Source: a virus. From it: a stretch of 24,814 bases of DNA. The stretch's first letter is position 1, and the number at the start of each line of letters is the position of its first letter. The stretch is from IMG/VR virus record IMGVR_UViG_3300006810_000359, positions 1 to 24,814 of that record; one strand, given 5' to 3'. Positions 1 through 8,257 of the stretch are shown piece by piece. The notes beneath the pieces are model-generated. The model made no database searches and was not told the DNA's origin. It saw only the letters and a program-made list of their open reading frames with translations. The translations under genes were made by a program, and so were the position numbers.

Positions 1-2
1 AA

Positions 3-731
3 AACGTCCTTGTTGCTTACGAGCAAAAGCAGGCAAGGCTTGCCCAGGAACGTACAGCAAGAGAGGCCGCAGCCGCCGCAGCCGAACCACAAGGGCTGCT
101 TGAAGGTGAGTCCTGGGACAGCATTTACACAGAGCAGCCCGAGCCTGTGCAGCGCGCCATGTCCGAGATGCGAAAGGCGTTCACTCGCAAGACACAAGAG
201 TTGGCAGCCGAGCGGCGCAAGCTTGAAGCGCAGAACCAGGCGCTCATGCAGAGCGGACTCATGGATGAGTTGACCGCGCAAGCCGGGTCGATGCCCGAGG
301 ACTTTGACCCGTTCAACCCAGAGCACATCAAGCAGGTCATCGAGTCTAAAGTTGCCGCTCGACTCAAAGACGTGCTCGAACCGCTGCACAAACAAAACCA
401 ACAGTCCGAGGCCAAGGCTCGCTACTCCTCATTCAAGGAGCAGCACCCCGACTTGTTGCAGGACGATAGCGTCAAGAAGGGCGTCTACGACGCGCTTCAG
501 AACGATCCAAACCTAAAGCTGGAGCAAGCGTACTGGATGGTCAAAGGGCGCATGGCTGACGCTGCTGCACAAAAGGCATCGAGTCGAGCAGCACTTCAGC
601 GCAGAGCAGCGCAACGTGCGGCCCTGGTTACCGACCGGGGCTCACGACCAGGCAAGCCTGTGCTCAGTCCAGACTTGAAAGATGCAAGTGCGTTTGACAT
701 TTATCAAGCCTTGAAGGCGCAGCGAAAGTAG
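3..731 (+). CDS. Scaffolding-like capsid assembly protein (5' partial)
   Basis: The frame is open from the left edge of the window to the TAG stop at 729-731, so the true start lies outside. A GTG at 147 is only an internal candidate start; the 48 codons before it are also open and continue the same helical, charged sequence. The visible 242 residues are rich in Ala, Gln, Glu, Lys and Arg and predict long helices and coiled coil. An acidic Pro/Asp/Phe segment (MPEDFDPFNPEH) and a helical segment ending in an AYW motif are followed by a basic Ala-rich tail. This composition and the position directly before the major capsid gene fit a phage scaffolding protein, which templates procapsid assembly and leaves before or during DNA packaging. 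The function is inferred from composition and gene order; there is no catalytic motif. Confidence 0.7.
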   Translation, partial: NVLVAYEQKQARLAQERTAREAAAAAAEPQGLLEGESWDSIYTEQPEPVQRAMSEMRKAFTRKTQELAAERRKLEAQNQALMQSGLMDELTAQAGSMPEDFDPFNPEHIKQVIESKVAARLKDVLEPLHKQNQQSEAKARYSSFKEQHPDLLQDDSVKKGVYDALQNDPNLKLEQAYWMVKGRMADAAAQKASSRAALQRRAAQRAALVTDRGSRPGKPVLSPDLKDASAFDIYQALKAQRK

Positions 732-752
732 GGTAGCGTTCCCTTACAGGTT

Positions 753-800
753 GGACCCGCAAGGACACGCCAGCCCTCGGCCCCCGGTTGTGGACACGCC
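753..800 (+). repeat. Three short GGAC(C/A)CGC repeats in the capsid gene leader
   Basis: The 98-nt gap between the scaffolding-like gene and the capsid gene is the longest intergenic stretch in the window. It contains GGACCCGC at 753-760 and two copies of GGACACGCC at 763-771 and 792-800. The starts are 10 and 29 nt apart. No clear -35/-10 promoter was seen. The repeats could be an operator, an RNA element or chance in GC-rich DNA. Confidence 0.3.
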
Positions 801-829
801 GCTTCCCCTCGAACCTCTTGGAGAATTCA

Positions 830-1846
830 ATGCCGACCACGACCGGCGTCCAGAATGACATTCTGGCCAGTACCCTGCGCATCCTGCGCGACAAGGAAGT
901 GGACAACACGTTCCGCATCATCCCCCTTGTCGACGCAGTCAACACCCTCGGAAACGTCGAAGACGTTGACGGTGGCTCGTACATCGACAGCCCCGTCATC
1001 CTGACCGACCACTCCACCATCACCCAGCTGTCCAACGGCTACGAGGCAGTCAGCCTTGCAGTCAAGGATCCGCTCCGCACGGCCACCTACTCCTGGTGTG
1101 ACGCGACCGCTCCGGTTGTCATCACCCGCAAGGAAGAGCTGAGCAACAAGGGTGGGAGGGCGATCATCCGTATTGCCGAGGCCCGTCTCAAGCAGACCAT
1201 GGGCATGTTCAAGCGCGAGATCGAGAAGCAGCTCATCGCTGGTGACTCGACGATCTTGACCGACCTCGAGACCCTCAACGGCCTCGACGGCGCAACGGGC
1301 TGGTTTGAAGAGGGTGCCTTTGGTTCGCAGACCAACACGGTCGGCGGCATCGCCAAGGGCGGCTTCCCCAGCTCCTGGCAGAACCAGGTTCAGAACGGTT
1401 CGTTCTCCAGCAACGGTCTGCAGAAGATGCAGTCTTTGCTCATCGACTGTCAGCAGTTCGCCCCTGAGGGAGACATTGATCTCATCCTCGCGAGCCCCGC
1501 AAGCTACGGTCTGTACAAGAACGAGCTGCAGGCGCTTGAGCGGTACGTGTCAGCCACCGAGGTTCGGAACATGGCGGGTCGCCTCGCCCTGGAGTTCAAC
1601 GGCGCGCAGATGTTCATCGAGCCCAATCTCGGATTCACCGGATCGGGCGGCTCCAACAAGATGAGCATGTACTTCTTGAACAGCCGTCTGTTCAACATCT
1701 ACTTCGACCGCGATGCCAAGTTCGCCCTCGGCGACATGGAGTCCATCAGCGGCTACGCAGCCATGTCGGCTCAGATTGCAGTGCGGATGCAAATCTGCAC
1801 CAGCAACTTGTCCGGTCACGGCGTCCTCGTCAACGCGGAGACTTGA
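830..1846 (+). CDS. Major capsid protein
   Basis: This 338-residue protein is the best candidate for the main shell subunit of the head. I chose ATG 830 because GGAG at 820-823 sits 6 nt upstream; an in-frame GTG at 788 lacks such a site and would add 14 residues unlike a capsid N-terminus. It has no signal peptide or membrane segment. The N-terminal third resembles an N-arm leading into an extended-loop region (SYIDSPVILTDH), followed by a long helix (about residues 110-140, RIAEARLKQTMGMFKREIEK) and a mixed alpha/beta C-terminal part with a LILASPASYGLYKNELQAL segment. This fits an HK97-like capsid fold, but the fold is inferred, not demonstrated. The size (about 37 kDa) and the position between a scaffolding-like gene and a small decoration-like gene support the call. 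Confidence 0.85.
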   Translation: MPTTTGVQNDILASTLRILRDKEVDNTFRIIPLVDAVNTLGNVEDVDGGSYIDSPVILTDHSTITQLSNGYEAVSLAVKDPLRTATYSWCDATAPVVITRKEELSNKGGRAIIRIAEARLKQTMGMFKREIEKQLIAGDSTILTDLETLNGLDGATGWFEEGAFGSQTNTVGGIAKGGFPSSWQNQVQNGSFSSNGLQKMQSLLIDCQQFAPEGDIDLILASPASYGLYKNELQALERYVSATEVRNMAGRLALEFNGAQMFIEPNLGFTGSGGSNKMSMYFLNSRLFNIYFDRDAKFALGDMESISGYAAMSAQIAVRMQICTSNLSGHGVLVNAET

Positions 1847-1850
1847 GCCT

Positions 1851-2339
1851 ATGGCAACCAACACTCTTCTTCAGAAGCTCGACGGCGAGTCCGACTTCGG
1901 TGGCGGTACCTCCAACCGCCGTCAGGTCGAGTCCTTCCTCTACGTCGTTCCCGCTGGCTCCGGCACCCACACCCTGGCTGCTGGCAACTGGATGGCGTTC
2001 GACTCCGGCAAGACCGGTGCCGACCGTGTGCTCTACGTCGAGCAGGCTGCCGCTGTCACCAACGGCAACCCGCTTGTGGTGGGCGTTTTGCGCGACGACA
2101 TCAGCGTCGAGCAGATCAGCGGCGTGACGCAGGACATCACCGTCCACGTCGTCGTCGCGGGCTACATCGACGGCGTCAAGACCACGGGCAGCGTGGCTAC
2201 CGACATCGCGCTTGTGGTGGACGCCACCGCAGGCACCGGTTCGGCTGCCGCAGCGACCGACCTGACCAACGCCTGCGGGGTTACCCTCGGTCCTGAGTCC
2301 GGTGGTGCCGCACCCGTCTGGGTCTACAAGAACTTCTGA
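1851..2339 (+). CDS. Small capsid decoration-like protein
   Basis: A 162-residue protein starts 4 nt after the capsid stop, with GGAG at 1837-1840 inside the end of the capsid gene. It is rich in Ala, Gly, Thr and Val, predicts mostly beta strands and has no cysteine-rich or catalytic motif. Its end (VWVYKNF) is short and aromatic. A small beta-rich product encoded directly after the major capsid protein is typical of head decoration or stabilisation proteins that bind the outside of the shell. That role is inferred from position and composition. It could also be a minor head or head-fibre protein. A strong hairpin follows the stop. Confidence 0.55.
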   Translation: MATNTLLQKLDGESDFGGGTSNRRQVESFLYVVPAGSGTHTLAAGNWMAFDSGKTGADRVLYVEQAAAVTNGNPLVVGVLRDDISVEQISGVTQDITVHVVVAGYIDGVKTTGSVATDIALVVDATAGTGSAAAATDLTNACGVTLGPESGGAAPVWVYKNF

Positions 2340-2357
2340 GCAATCGCCACATCAACG

Positions 2358-2386
2358 CACCCCGCTCAGCCCGCCTGGGCGGGGTG
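2358..2386 (+). terminator. Strong GC hairpin after the capsid/decoration genes
   Basis: CACCCCGC at 2358-2365 pairs perfectly with GCGGGGTG at 2379-2386. Four more inner pairs (one T-G wobble) leave a 5-nt loop, giving a 12-bp stem. The next bases are TTGT rather than a long T-run, so this may be a leaky terminator or a 3' stabilising structure that sets a high capsid-to-tail transcript ratio. The next gene's ribosome-binding site starts only 9 nt downstream of the stem. Confidence 0.55.
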
Positions 2387-2404
2387 TTGTCGTAGGAGAG
2401 CCCC

Positions 2405-3697
2405 ATGCCCGGTACCGACCTGCGCGCACTGCGCGAGTACGTCGCCAACGTCCTCGACTACGACCCCGACAACGACACCTACCGGCGTCAGATCGACCGC
2501 CTGCTCAACGAAGCAGACCGGGCCATCTGTCTTGCCAAGCCGTTTACGTTCACCAACAAGGTGGTCGACGTGACGGCTTACGCCGACCGCAGCGCCACGC
2601 TCAGCTTCACCAGTGGAGGACGCCTCGTTACTGCAGGCTCGTCGTTCTTTGTTGAGAACATGGTGAACCAAGAGCTGGTGGCTGACGGCAAGACGTACAC
2701 CATCACCTTCGTAGACAGCGGAACGCAGGCGCGCATTGAGCGCGACTTCGAGTCGACCACCGGCAGCTACACGGGCGAGGTCATCAACCGCTACCTCGAC
2801 CTTCCTGCCGACTGCACCTCAGTGCTCAACGTCGCGCGGCGCAGCAACACCCGCACGCCCGACGACCCAGGCTTGTTGTCGCCACTGTCCCGGTACGAGG
2901 ACGAGTGGTACAACCTGCCGTTGGGCGAAGTCAACCTGCCCATCTACTGGATGAACTACGACGCAGCTTACCTCGACGGGCCGCGCAAGAACTTCACGTT
3001 GGCCGTCGTGTCAGGCACCAGCAACGGAAACCGAACGGTTGAGTTTACCTCGACCTACATCCAGGGCGGACGGGAGAGCGCCTACGGAGAGATCGTTAGC
3101 CTCACAGCAGGCAACACCGAGGACTACCAGCTTACGCCGATGCTTGGCGTGGCCAACGACGGCCTGAAGAAGAAATACTACTTTCGGTCTTCAACGATTG
3201 GGCTGAAAGACTGGCGTTTGCTGAACGATCCCAGCGGCGGCGATATGATTCTTGACCCAACAGACGTGACCGCCCGCACGCTTGTGGACCTTACCGAGAG
3301 CGAACTGACGACCAAGGAAAACCTGTACCGCCGGGAGCGCATGACTACGGCAACAGGGTTTGTGCAGCGCATTCGCCTGTACCCCCGACAAGACAAGGAC
3401 TATGTCTTTACTGTCCGGTACATGCAGAACCACCGGCCCATGGTTGAGGACGGCGATACCTCGTCCATCCCGCCCGACCAGCGCATGGTCATTGCCTACA
3501 TGGCGCTGGCCGACATTCTCATGAAGCACGACAACCCGACACAGTCAGAACTATACCGTCGTCGGGCCGATGAGATTCTGATGCGCCTCGAGCGCCGCTA
3601 CCTCATCACGCCAGCTCGGCGCATCGTGAAGGGCAACTGGCTCGCCAACATGGAGCCCAACAGCTTCTCGCGGTTCACCACCCTGGTGCACACATGA
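2405..3697 (+). CDS. Neck / head-tail adaptor-like virion protein
   Basis: A 430-residue protein starts at ATG 2405, with AGGAGAG at 2394-2400. The N-terminus (about residues 1-45) is a pair of helices of the kind seen in phage adaptor or tail tubular A-like proteins, with a YRRQIDRLLNEADRAI stretch. The middle is beta-rich with many Tyr and Thr. The C-terminal part is helical and Arg-rich (QRMVIAYMALADILMKHDNP, then YRRRADEILMRLERRY). No enzyme motif was seen. It overlaps the nozzle-like gene by ATGA, and pairing such a protein with a larger beta-propeller protein is the usual neck-then-nozzle order of podoviruses. It probably joins portal and tail. The role is inferred mainly from order and N-terminal character. 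Confidence 0.5.
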   Translation: MPGTDLRALREYVANVLDYDPDNDTYRRQIDRLLNEADRAICLAKPFTFTNKVVDVTAYADRSATLSFTSGGRLVTAGSSFFVENMVNQELVADGKTYTITFVDSGTQARIERDFESTTGSYTGEVINRYLDLPADCTSVLNVARRSNTRTPDDPGLLSPLSRYEDEWYNLPLGEVNLPIYWMNYDAAYLDGPRKNFTLAVVSGTSNGNRTVEFTSTYIQGGRESAYGEIVSLTAGNTEDYQLTPMLGVANDGLKKKYYFRSSTIGLKDWRLLNDPSGGDMILDPTDVTARTLVDLTESELTTKENLYRRERMTTATGFVQRIRLYPRQDKDYVFTVRYMQNHRPMVEDGDTSSIPPDQRMVIAYMALADILMKHDNPTQSELYRRRADEILMRLERRYLITPARRIVKGNWLANMEPNSFSRFTTLVHT

Positions 3698-5880
3698 GAG
3701 GGCAGATCCAACAGGTTCGCGTTGCCAAGGGCATGCAGCAACAGCTGCCCCAGCCACCGGACTCTGCCACCCTCATCGAGAACTGGACGGTCGACCAGCG
3801 TACCGGCGCGCTCAGCAGTCGGCTCGGCTACGAGAAATACCGCGTTGCGGCCAGCGACAAGTTCGTTCCGTTTGCCACCACCAAGCGCATCGACAGCGTC
3901 TACGTCCTGCAGCAACAGCCGGGCGGTGCACGGCAGAGCATCCTCTTCGAGACGGGCGGCTTCCTGTACCTCTACTACGAGGTTGGACAGGCAGCGTCCC
4001 TCGTTGAGCTGGCGGCGGCGCGGAACATCCCGACGCCCACCCAGGCCGGGTCGGTGTACTGTCAGGTCGGGCGCAGGGTTGTGGTGACCAACGGTGTCGA
4101 CGCACCGCTCATCGTCGACCCTTGGCCTCTGCCCGAAAGCTCGGACATCAACGGCAACATCCGTGAGAGCATCGCACGCCCTGTCGGCTTTGCCGGCCGC
4201 CCGTCGCCGCCCGAGGCCATGCGCGTCACCAACGTGCAGTATTCGCCCGACACCACGATGAGCATCGAGAGTGCCGACGACGTGGGTGCTGACACCCTGT
4301 CGCTCTGGACCACCACCGGCTCGCAGACCCTGGGAACCCCCAACCGCTTCGGCATGGGCAGGCCCGACGCTTTGGTTGCTGGTACCGGTGGTTCCAACAA
4401 CGACGAGGTTATTCGATCCGACGCGCGCAATGTGTTCAAGTTCAAGGTTGCTTACGTAAGCGACACCGGCTCGGTGGGTCCAGCCTCTGGCGAGGTGACC
4501 GCTCAGTGGTCCATTCCCATCGTGGCGGGTCAGGGTGCGTACAACGGATTCCGCTACAGTCCGACGCTCCGCATCCCAACTGGCCCTCCCGGTACAGTAG
4601 CTCGCCGCATCTATGCCACCCAGAACGGCGGCCGTGACTTCTTTTTCGTCGACGACGTTCGCAACAACACAGAGCTGTTGTACCACGCGACCCGCAGGGA
4701 CAGCACCTTTTCGGTGGCCGCGCCCAGCGACCTCGACATCGTGCCGATGCCTGCCTCGGCGGCCAAGGTCTGTGCCTCGTTCAAGGGCTGCCTGTGGTTC
4801 GACGGAGGCACGGCCGACCCCTCGCGCCTGTACTTCAGCTACCCTGGGCTGCCTGACCAGTTCGGTGCTGCGGACTACCTAAACCTCAACAGTCGAGGCG
4901 GAGCTGTCGTCGGCATGGCTCAGCACTACAACGTGCTGCTCGTGCTTCGCGAGCAGGGCATCGACATGGTCACCGGGTCGTACCCAAACTTCACCGCGCA
5001 GACCATTACCGACCAAGTGGCCTGTCGCTCGCCGCACAGCATCGACATCATCCCTGGCGTGGGCACTGTGTTTCTCGCCGAAGACCAGGTCTACGCAATC
5101 CAGGGCGGTCTCGTTGGCGGCTCGCAGGTGCAGCTTGTACCGCTCGGTCAACCTGTGCGTGAGGAGCTGCAGCGGTTGACCCGTAGCTGTTCACACCGAG
5201 CTGTGGGGCGGTACAGCCCACGGACTCAAGAGTATCACCTGTACATTCCAGCAGACGGTAACGACCGTCCAAACCTTGGTTTGGTGTACCACATTGTCCG
5301 GGGTTGGGGTGTGCGAACTGGGTTTCCAGTTGGGTGCATTGATCGTTTGCACAACGGCACGTTGTTGTTTGGCCACCACACAGGCGCAGAGGCCGGAGCG
5401 AACTCCGAGGCAGGGTTGTTTGTCATCAGCGGCAAACGGGCCATGGGCGGCAAGATTGAGTCTGATGCATACGTTCTCAACAATCCGCCGACCTCCGTGT
5501 ACGAGAGTGCGTGGCTGGACATGGGTGACGCGCAGGTCAAGAAGCAGGTGCACTACGTCACGCTGTGGATTCAAACCACGGGCAGCGTCGAGCTCAAGCT
5601 GAGCCACTTCAAAGACTTTGGCTACACAGAAGTCGGAATCAACAAGTCCTATCTGGCACAGCCACCCGACACCTCGAGTCAACCCGTGCTCGACGAGGGA
5701 CTTGTGAGAACAGCAAAGTGGCAGCGCGCACAGCTCGTCCCCATTCGAATCGGCGTTGCGCAACAGTCTTGCTCGTGGTTTAAGTTTCGACTTGAAACTA
5801 CCGACGACCTGCTGCTTGTCGGCTACGAGGTTGAATACCAGTCCCGTGGTGTTCGGGTCATTGCAGGGAAAACGGCATGA
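3694..5880 (+). CDS. Tail nozzle / tail tubular B-like protein
   Basis: This 728-residue, beta-rich protein is probably the tail nozzle or stabilisation protein of a short-tailed virion. The N-terminus (QVRVAKGMQQQ, then LIENWTVDQRTGALSSRLGYEKY) and repeated segments such as GCLWFDGGTADPSRLYFSYPG (around residue 368) followed by PDQFGAADYLNL are the pattern of propeller-type nozzle proteins of the T7 gp12 / P22 gp10 kind. Other blade-like strands occur at LLVLREQGIDMVTG and VGRYSPRTQEYHLYIP. There is no membrane segment. Start ATG 3694 overlaps the upstream stop as ATGA, indicating translational coupling with the adaptor-like gene. The call rests on recognisable propeller character, length and position. 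Confidence 0.65.
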   Translation: MRGQIQQVRVAKGMQQQLPQPPDSATLIENWTVDQRTGALSSRLGYEKYRVAASDKFVPFATTKRIDSVYVLQQQPGGARQSILFETGGFLYLYYEVGQAASLVELAAARNIPTPTQAGSVYCQVGRRVVVTNGVDAPLIVDPWPLPESSDINGNIRESIARPVGFAGRPSPPEAMRVTNVQYSPDTTMSIESADDVGADTLSLWTTTGSQTLGTPNRFGMGRPDALVAGTGGSNNDEVIRSDARNVFKFKVAYVSDTGSVGPASGEVTAQWSIPIVAGQGAYNGFRYSPTLRIPTGPPGTVARRIYATQNGGRDFFFVDDVRNNTELLYHATRRDSTFSVAAPSDLDIVPMPASAAKVCASFKGCLWFDGGTADPSRLYFSYPGLPDQFGAADYLNLNSRGGAVVGMAQHYNVLLVLREQGIDMVTGSYPNFTAQTITDQVACRSPHSIDIIPGVGTVFLAEDQVYAIQGGLVGGSQVQLVPLGQPVREELQRLTRSCSHRAVGRYSPRTQEYHLYIPADGNDRPNLGLVYHIVRGWGVRTGFPVGCIDRLHNGTLLFGHHTGAEAGANSEAGLFVISGKRAMGGKIESDAYVLNNPPTSVYESAWLDMGDAQVKKQVHYVTLWIQTTGSVELKLSHFKDFGYTEVGINKSYLAQPPDTSSQPVLDEGLVRTAKWQRAQLVPIRIGVAQQSCSWFKFRLETTDDLLLVGYEVEYQSRGVRVIAGKTA

Positions 5881-6581
5881 AAGAGTGGACCCAGCACGAG
5901 GCCAAGAGCAAACAACTCATTGAGGCCGATCAGTTCAACGCGCAACACACCTCCTTCCGGGGTCAGATTGCAGGCTTGGACCGCAGTCAGTTGCCTGCTG
6001 ATGTGGTGACTGAAGCTCGACTGGTTGACCACGCTACTCACATTGTTGTTGTGCACAACCTGTGGGCAGCCAGCGGCGGCGAAGCCGACACCGAGGGTGA
6101 GCAAACCAACGTGCGAGCCACGCAGGGCAACACCCGCAACCAGACCTTCCGGGCAATCACGCACCAGCAGTACGGTGGGGGCTGGCGCACGGCGTTTACC
6201 TACACTGTCGACCCGTTCAAGGGCGGCAGTTTGCAGACGGAGTGGTTTGGAAACATCGCTTGTTTCCAGTTTTTCTACCGCAGCGCCAAGCGGGACAACA
6301 ACGCCAGTCCGTTTACGAAGCCCATCAGTCGTCGCGTGTCGATGCGGATTTTGCACAACGGCGTCACTGTCGCAGAACGGTACGGGGCGGCCAAGCCCAT
6401 GGACCACTTCCGCGTCATCGGCGAGGGCCAGGCTCCCGCCGGTCCTGTTGAGGTACAGTGTCAGTGGCGGCTCACGGGCCCAGGGCCCGATGATGCTGAC
6501 GAGGAAGTTTCGGCCAACACAGACATCATGCAGGGTCACCTGTTCAGCAACAGGGTGGTCAGCATTGGGAGGTGGCGATGA
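5877..6581 (+). CDS. Small tail protein 1, unknown
   Basis: A 234-residue protein is coupled to the nozzle-like gene by ATGA overlap, with AGGGA a few bases upstream. I do not recognise a named family. The N-terminus (LIEADQFNAQHTSFRGQIAGLDRSQLP) is the pattern of a short anchor segment with a helix found at the start of many podovirus tail and fibre proteins. The rest is beta-rich with aromatic residues (FQFFYRSAKRDNN, VQCQWRLTG) and no catalytic motif. It is the first of three small proteins in a row with the same layout. It is probably a tail knob, fibre or collar component; this is an inference from position. Confidence 0.6.
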   Translation: MKEWTQHEAKSKQLIEADQFNAQHTSFRGQIAGLDRSQLPADVVTEARLVDHATHIVVVHNLWAASGGEADTEGEQTNVRATQGNTRNQTFRAITHQQYGGGWRTAFTYTVDPFKGGSLQTEWFGNIACFQFFYRSAKRDNNASPFTKPISRRVSMRILHNGVTVAERYGAAKPMDHFRVIGEGQAPAGPVEVQCQWRLTGPGPDDADEEVSANTDIMQGHLFSNRVVSIGRWR

Positions 6582-7501
6582 GCCGTATTGAACGCGCACG
6601 GGTCAAGCCGGGTGAGGCAACGGACGCCACTACGCTGAACAGCACCTATGCAGACTACACTCAAAGCGCGGCGCTCAACAGCGCCAACTCGCGCGATCAA
6701 GCCTTTGGTATTGCACACTTCGCCGACAGCGGCGGCCCCATCAAGTACGCAGGCCAGGAGCACTTGGGCAACCAAAGCTTGCCCACCGAGGCGTCGCCTG
6801 CATTGACCACAGTGAGCAGCGCCAGCGGCAGCGCGCCCACCAGCCCACACGCCGTGCAGACCTCGACGGGCACCCAGACCTTCCTCGACCTGTCGAGCAG
6901 CTCGTGGTCCGTGACCAGCGGCGATGTGCTCCGAGTGTGGTGGCACCTGAACTGCAAGCCAAAGTACAACACGTCCACAACACCGTGGTCAGCATCGGGC
7001 GTCAAGGGCCAAATCACCTTCGACACCGCAGGAAGTTCTGGACAGACCACCACCACCGACAGCATGCACTGCTGGGTCGCGTACTTGCAGTGGGAGAAGA
7101 CCAGCTCTTCGCTGGCAAACTGGCAGGACGTGCCGGGGCAAGATGACTTTCTGACTACCATCGACAGTCAGGTGGGCAGCAAGTTGGCAGACACATCGTC
7201 CACCACCGTCATCCCCGCGTGGCTTGTGGTTGGCAACAAGCAGTCGACCGGTGGCGAAATCGGAACAACCGGAGTCCCCCAGACTTTGGGCTACAACGCA
7301 GCCTACGGAATGTTCGCTTACGACGTAGCAACCAACGCAACTATCTACGGGCTGCGCGTGGTCATCCGAGGGCTCATGCATCCGCAGCACGACAGCAGCG
7401 GTTCGCCCTACGCCAACCTGCTCGTGTACGATCTCAATGCTGTGGGTGAGCTGGACTACGCAGGTGGTCGCATCAACGCCCTCGTCATGCGGGAGAAGTA
7501 A
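6578..7501 (+). CDS. Small tail/fibre-like protein 2, unknown
   Basis: A 307-residue protein. I chose ATG 6578 over an in-frame GTG at 6572 because GGGAGG at 6567-6572 lies 5 nt upstream and the ATG overlaps the previous stop as ATGA. The N-terminal 45 residues (GEATDATTLNSTYADYTQ) again have an anchor-plus-helix character. The remaining protein is rich in Ser, Thr, Gly and Trp with many predicted strands, like fibre or spike shafts and receptor-binding domains. No cysteine clusters or enzyme motifs were seen. It is followed with a 1-nt overlap by a third protein of this kind. It is probably a tail appendage; family not recognised. Confidence 0.6.
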   Translation: MSRIERARVKPGEATDATTLNSTYADYTQSAALNSANSRDQAFGIAHFADSGGPIKYAGQEHLGNQSLPTEASPALTTVSSASGSAPTSPHAVQTSTGTQTFLDLSSSSWSVTSGDVLRVWWHLNCKPKYNTSTTPWSASGVKGQITFDTAGSSGQTTTTDSMHCWVAYLQWEKTSSSLANWQDVPGQDDFLTTIDSQVGSKLADTSSTTVIPAWLVVGNKQSTGGEIGTTGVPQTLGYNAAYGMFAYDVATNATIYGLRVVIRGLMHPQHDSSGSPYANLLVYDLNAVGELDYAGGRINALVMREK

Positions 7502-8250
7502 TGGCGTACTCTCCACCCAACACGTTCACTGACGGCGATCCGCTTGAAGCTGCCGACCTCGAAGGCAACGATCAGGCACTGCGGGTGTACCTGCACGAGG
7601 GTGTGGTCGACGCCGACCTGTTGTCCAGCACGCCCTGGGTTGAGGCCCAGCACATCCAGTCCCCGGTGGTCGACCCCATCCGTGGCCTGCAGCACGGCGT
7701 GACCGGGTGGCAGGGCAGCCAGTGGTCGGGCGGCTTCGGTGTGCGGGCACAGTTCGCATCGGTTGCGCTGACGGGCAACCGCTCCGATGCCACGACCGAG
7801 GCCTTCGAGGTGTTGCCCCAGACGGCGCTCACCTTCGAGCTGCGCCACCCTGCGCTGGTCATCTTCCATTGGTGGATGGAGACGTTCAACGGACCGGACG
7901 ACAACGTCTCCAGTGCGTCGGATGCGTCGCTGTACGTGGGTGAGTACACCGAGGCACAGCAGTTTGCCACCGGCCGGGTCGTGCCGACTGCGCCCACCCA
8001 GAGCCTTGTCTCCAGCAACAACCGCGAGGGCTGGGTTCCCAACACCACGAGCCCGTTGCGAGTGGCTGGACCGTACAACCCATACACCATCGGTGGCCTG
8101 GGCAACCTTAGCGGCACCGTCATGCGCAAGGTGGGTTCGGGTGGAGGCTACACCGTGGGCCTGTCGCACCTGACCAGCATTGACCCGTGCTGCATCATCA
8201 ACTGGTCTATTCACATGGAAGCGTACTACACTGGCATCACACTGAACTGA
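7501..8250 (+). CDS. Small tail/fibre-like protein 3, unknown
   Basis: A 249-residue protein starts at ATG 7501, sharing one base with the previous TAA stop, with GGGAG at 7491-7495. The N-terminus reads FTDGDPLEAADLEGNDQALRV followed by GVVDADLL, a classic phage tail-protein N-terminal module. The remainder is beta-rich with a Cys-Cys pair near the C-terminus (DPCCIINW). There is no enzyme motif. It closes a run of three consecutive tail proteins before the internal virion proteins. It is probably a tail appendage or a receptor-facing component; this is inferred from position and layout. Confidence 0.6.
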   Translation: MAYSPPNTFTDGDPLEAADLEGNDQALRVYLHEGVVDADLLSSTPWVEAQHIQSPVVDPIRGLQHGVTGWQGSQWSGGFGVRAQFASVALTGNRSDATTEAFEVLPQTALTFELRHPALVIFHWWMETFNGPDDNVSSASDASLYVGEYTEAQQFATGRVVPTAPTQSLVSSNNREGWVPNTTSPLRVAGPYNPYTIGGLGNLSGTVMRKVGSGGGYTVGLSHLTSIDPCCIINWSIHMEAYYTGITLN

Positions 8251-8257
8251 GGGCACC

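Noticed and set aside
3598-4686. 362-codon minus-strand open frame opposite the nozzle-like gene
   Set aside because: It is a shadow of the plus-strand gene in GC-rich DNA, and its product has no recognisable domain.
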